Shown: positions 62,144 to 64,000 of the stretch, one piece after another
How positions within the stretch are numbered: position 1 is the first letter of the stretch
Layout of the letters: the number at the start of each line of letters is the position of its first letter
Source of the DNA: Dissulfurispira thermophila
Lineage (GTDB): Bacteria > Nitrospirota > Thermodesulfovibrionia > Thermodesulfovibrionales > Dissulfurispiraceae
NCBI RefSeq assembly: GCF_014701235.1
Contig: NZ_AP022873.1
Coordinates: forward strand, 496,001 to 560,000
Direction: 5' to 3'
Length of the DNA stretch: 64,000 nucleotides
Translations under genes and position numbers: made by a program
Notes under the pieces: generated by a model
Database searches by the model: none
Seen by the model: only the letters and a program-made list of their open reading frames with translations
What the model was told of the DNA's origin: nothing

Positions 62144-62165
62144 ATTGTAAATTTTAGTTTACAAT
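62144..62165. promoter_or_regulatory. operator-like palindrome upstream of the CI-like gene
   Basis: ATTGTAAA (62144-62151) and TTTACAAT (62158-62165) are perfect arms around TTTTAG. It lies about 20 bases from the regulator's ATG and about 90 bases before the kinase gene. It is a likely binding site for the CI-like protein. Confidence 0.5.
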
Positions 62166-62255
62166 TATGAAAATATTATGAATATGTGCTATTATTTAAT
62201 TACAAAATATCATATAAGCTTATAAAAATCAATCAAAATAAGAATCAGGGAAGAT

Positions 62256-64000
<1,745 letters not shown>

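Overview
The window is a moderately AT-rich bacterial chromosome segment with short intergenic gaps. The gene set is that of an anaerobic or microaerophilic autotroph. It has a complete bacterial-type CO dehydrogenase/acetyl-CoA synthase set, NfnAB, a two-subunit 2-oxoacid:ferredoxin oxidoreductase, several c-type cytochromes and haem-linked sensors. Together with the DUF4912 protein and the long-form HisG, this suggests Nitrospirota (Thermodesulfovibrio-like) as a tentative assignment. No rRNA or other taxonomic marker was available to confirm it.

Layout. 1-1008: 3' part of a GltD-like flavoprotein with ferredoxin clusters. 1087-3471: a TdeIII-type restriction-modification pair. 3472-4242: a gene-poor stretch with repeats and a decayed antitoxin-like ORF. 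4243-11371: a redox/stress block (Crp/Fnr regulator, cytochromes, GH15 glucoamylase, YtkA-like lipoprotein, MauG-type peroxidase, FAD reductase, DUF2769). 11387-14842: small accessory genes (DJ-1/PfpI, MntA-HepT, rhodanese/ferritin-like fusion, SHOCT, PII-like, HEPN, copper-ATPase tail). 15113-18360: two tRNAs and small housekeeping genes (LOG-like, NifU-like, Slp, ClpS, TPR). 18423-26034: a minus-strand run of fsa, YkgJ-like, GlcF-like, larE, rng and a TIGR03960 radical SAM protein. 26161-36589: histone-like proteins, an HPF/cold-shock fusion, a ZIP transporter, korAB, a small RHH-regulated pair, tRNA-Leu, a DNA polymerase I split into two genes, apt and mtnP.

The core is 36694-54824, all on the plus strand: gph, cooC, acsE, acsD, acsC, acsB, cooS/acsA, then a NuoE/NuoF/Fe-S/NuoG-like diaphorase module, nfnA, nfnB and hisG. 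The Acs/CODH proteins carry out the carbonyl branch of the Wood-Ljungdahl pathway. The NuoEFG-like and Nfn modules probably move electrons between NAD(P)H and ferredoxin. The NuoF-like subunit carries a C-terminal CBS pair, which is unusual and suggests nucleotide sensing.

54945-58064 is a scar region. An internally deleted IS110-family transposase lies between a 5'-truncated multihaem cytochrome and a truncated haem-type sensor, followed by an intact PhnD-like binding protein and scpA. The window ends with a Glu/Leu dehydrogenase, two tRNAs, nrdR-glyA-rpiB, a CI-like regulator, a haem-c sensor histidine kinase and the 3' end of argF. Palindromic repeats occur throughout, and one family has entered a coding sequence. 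No CRISPR array or prophage was seen.
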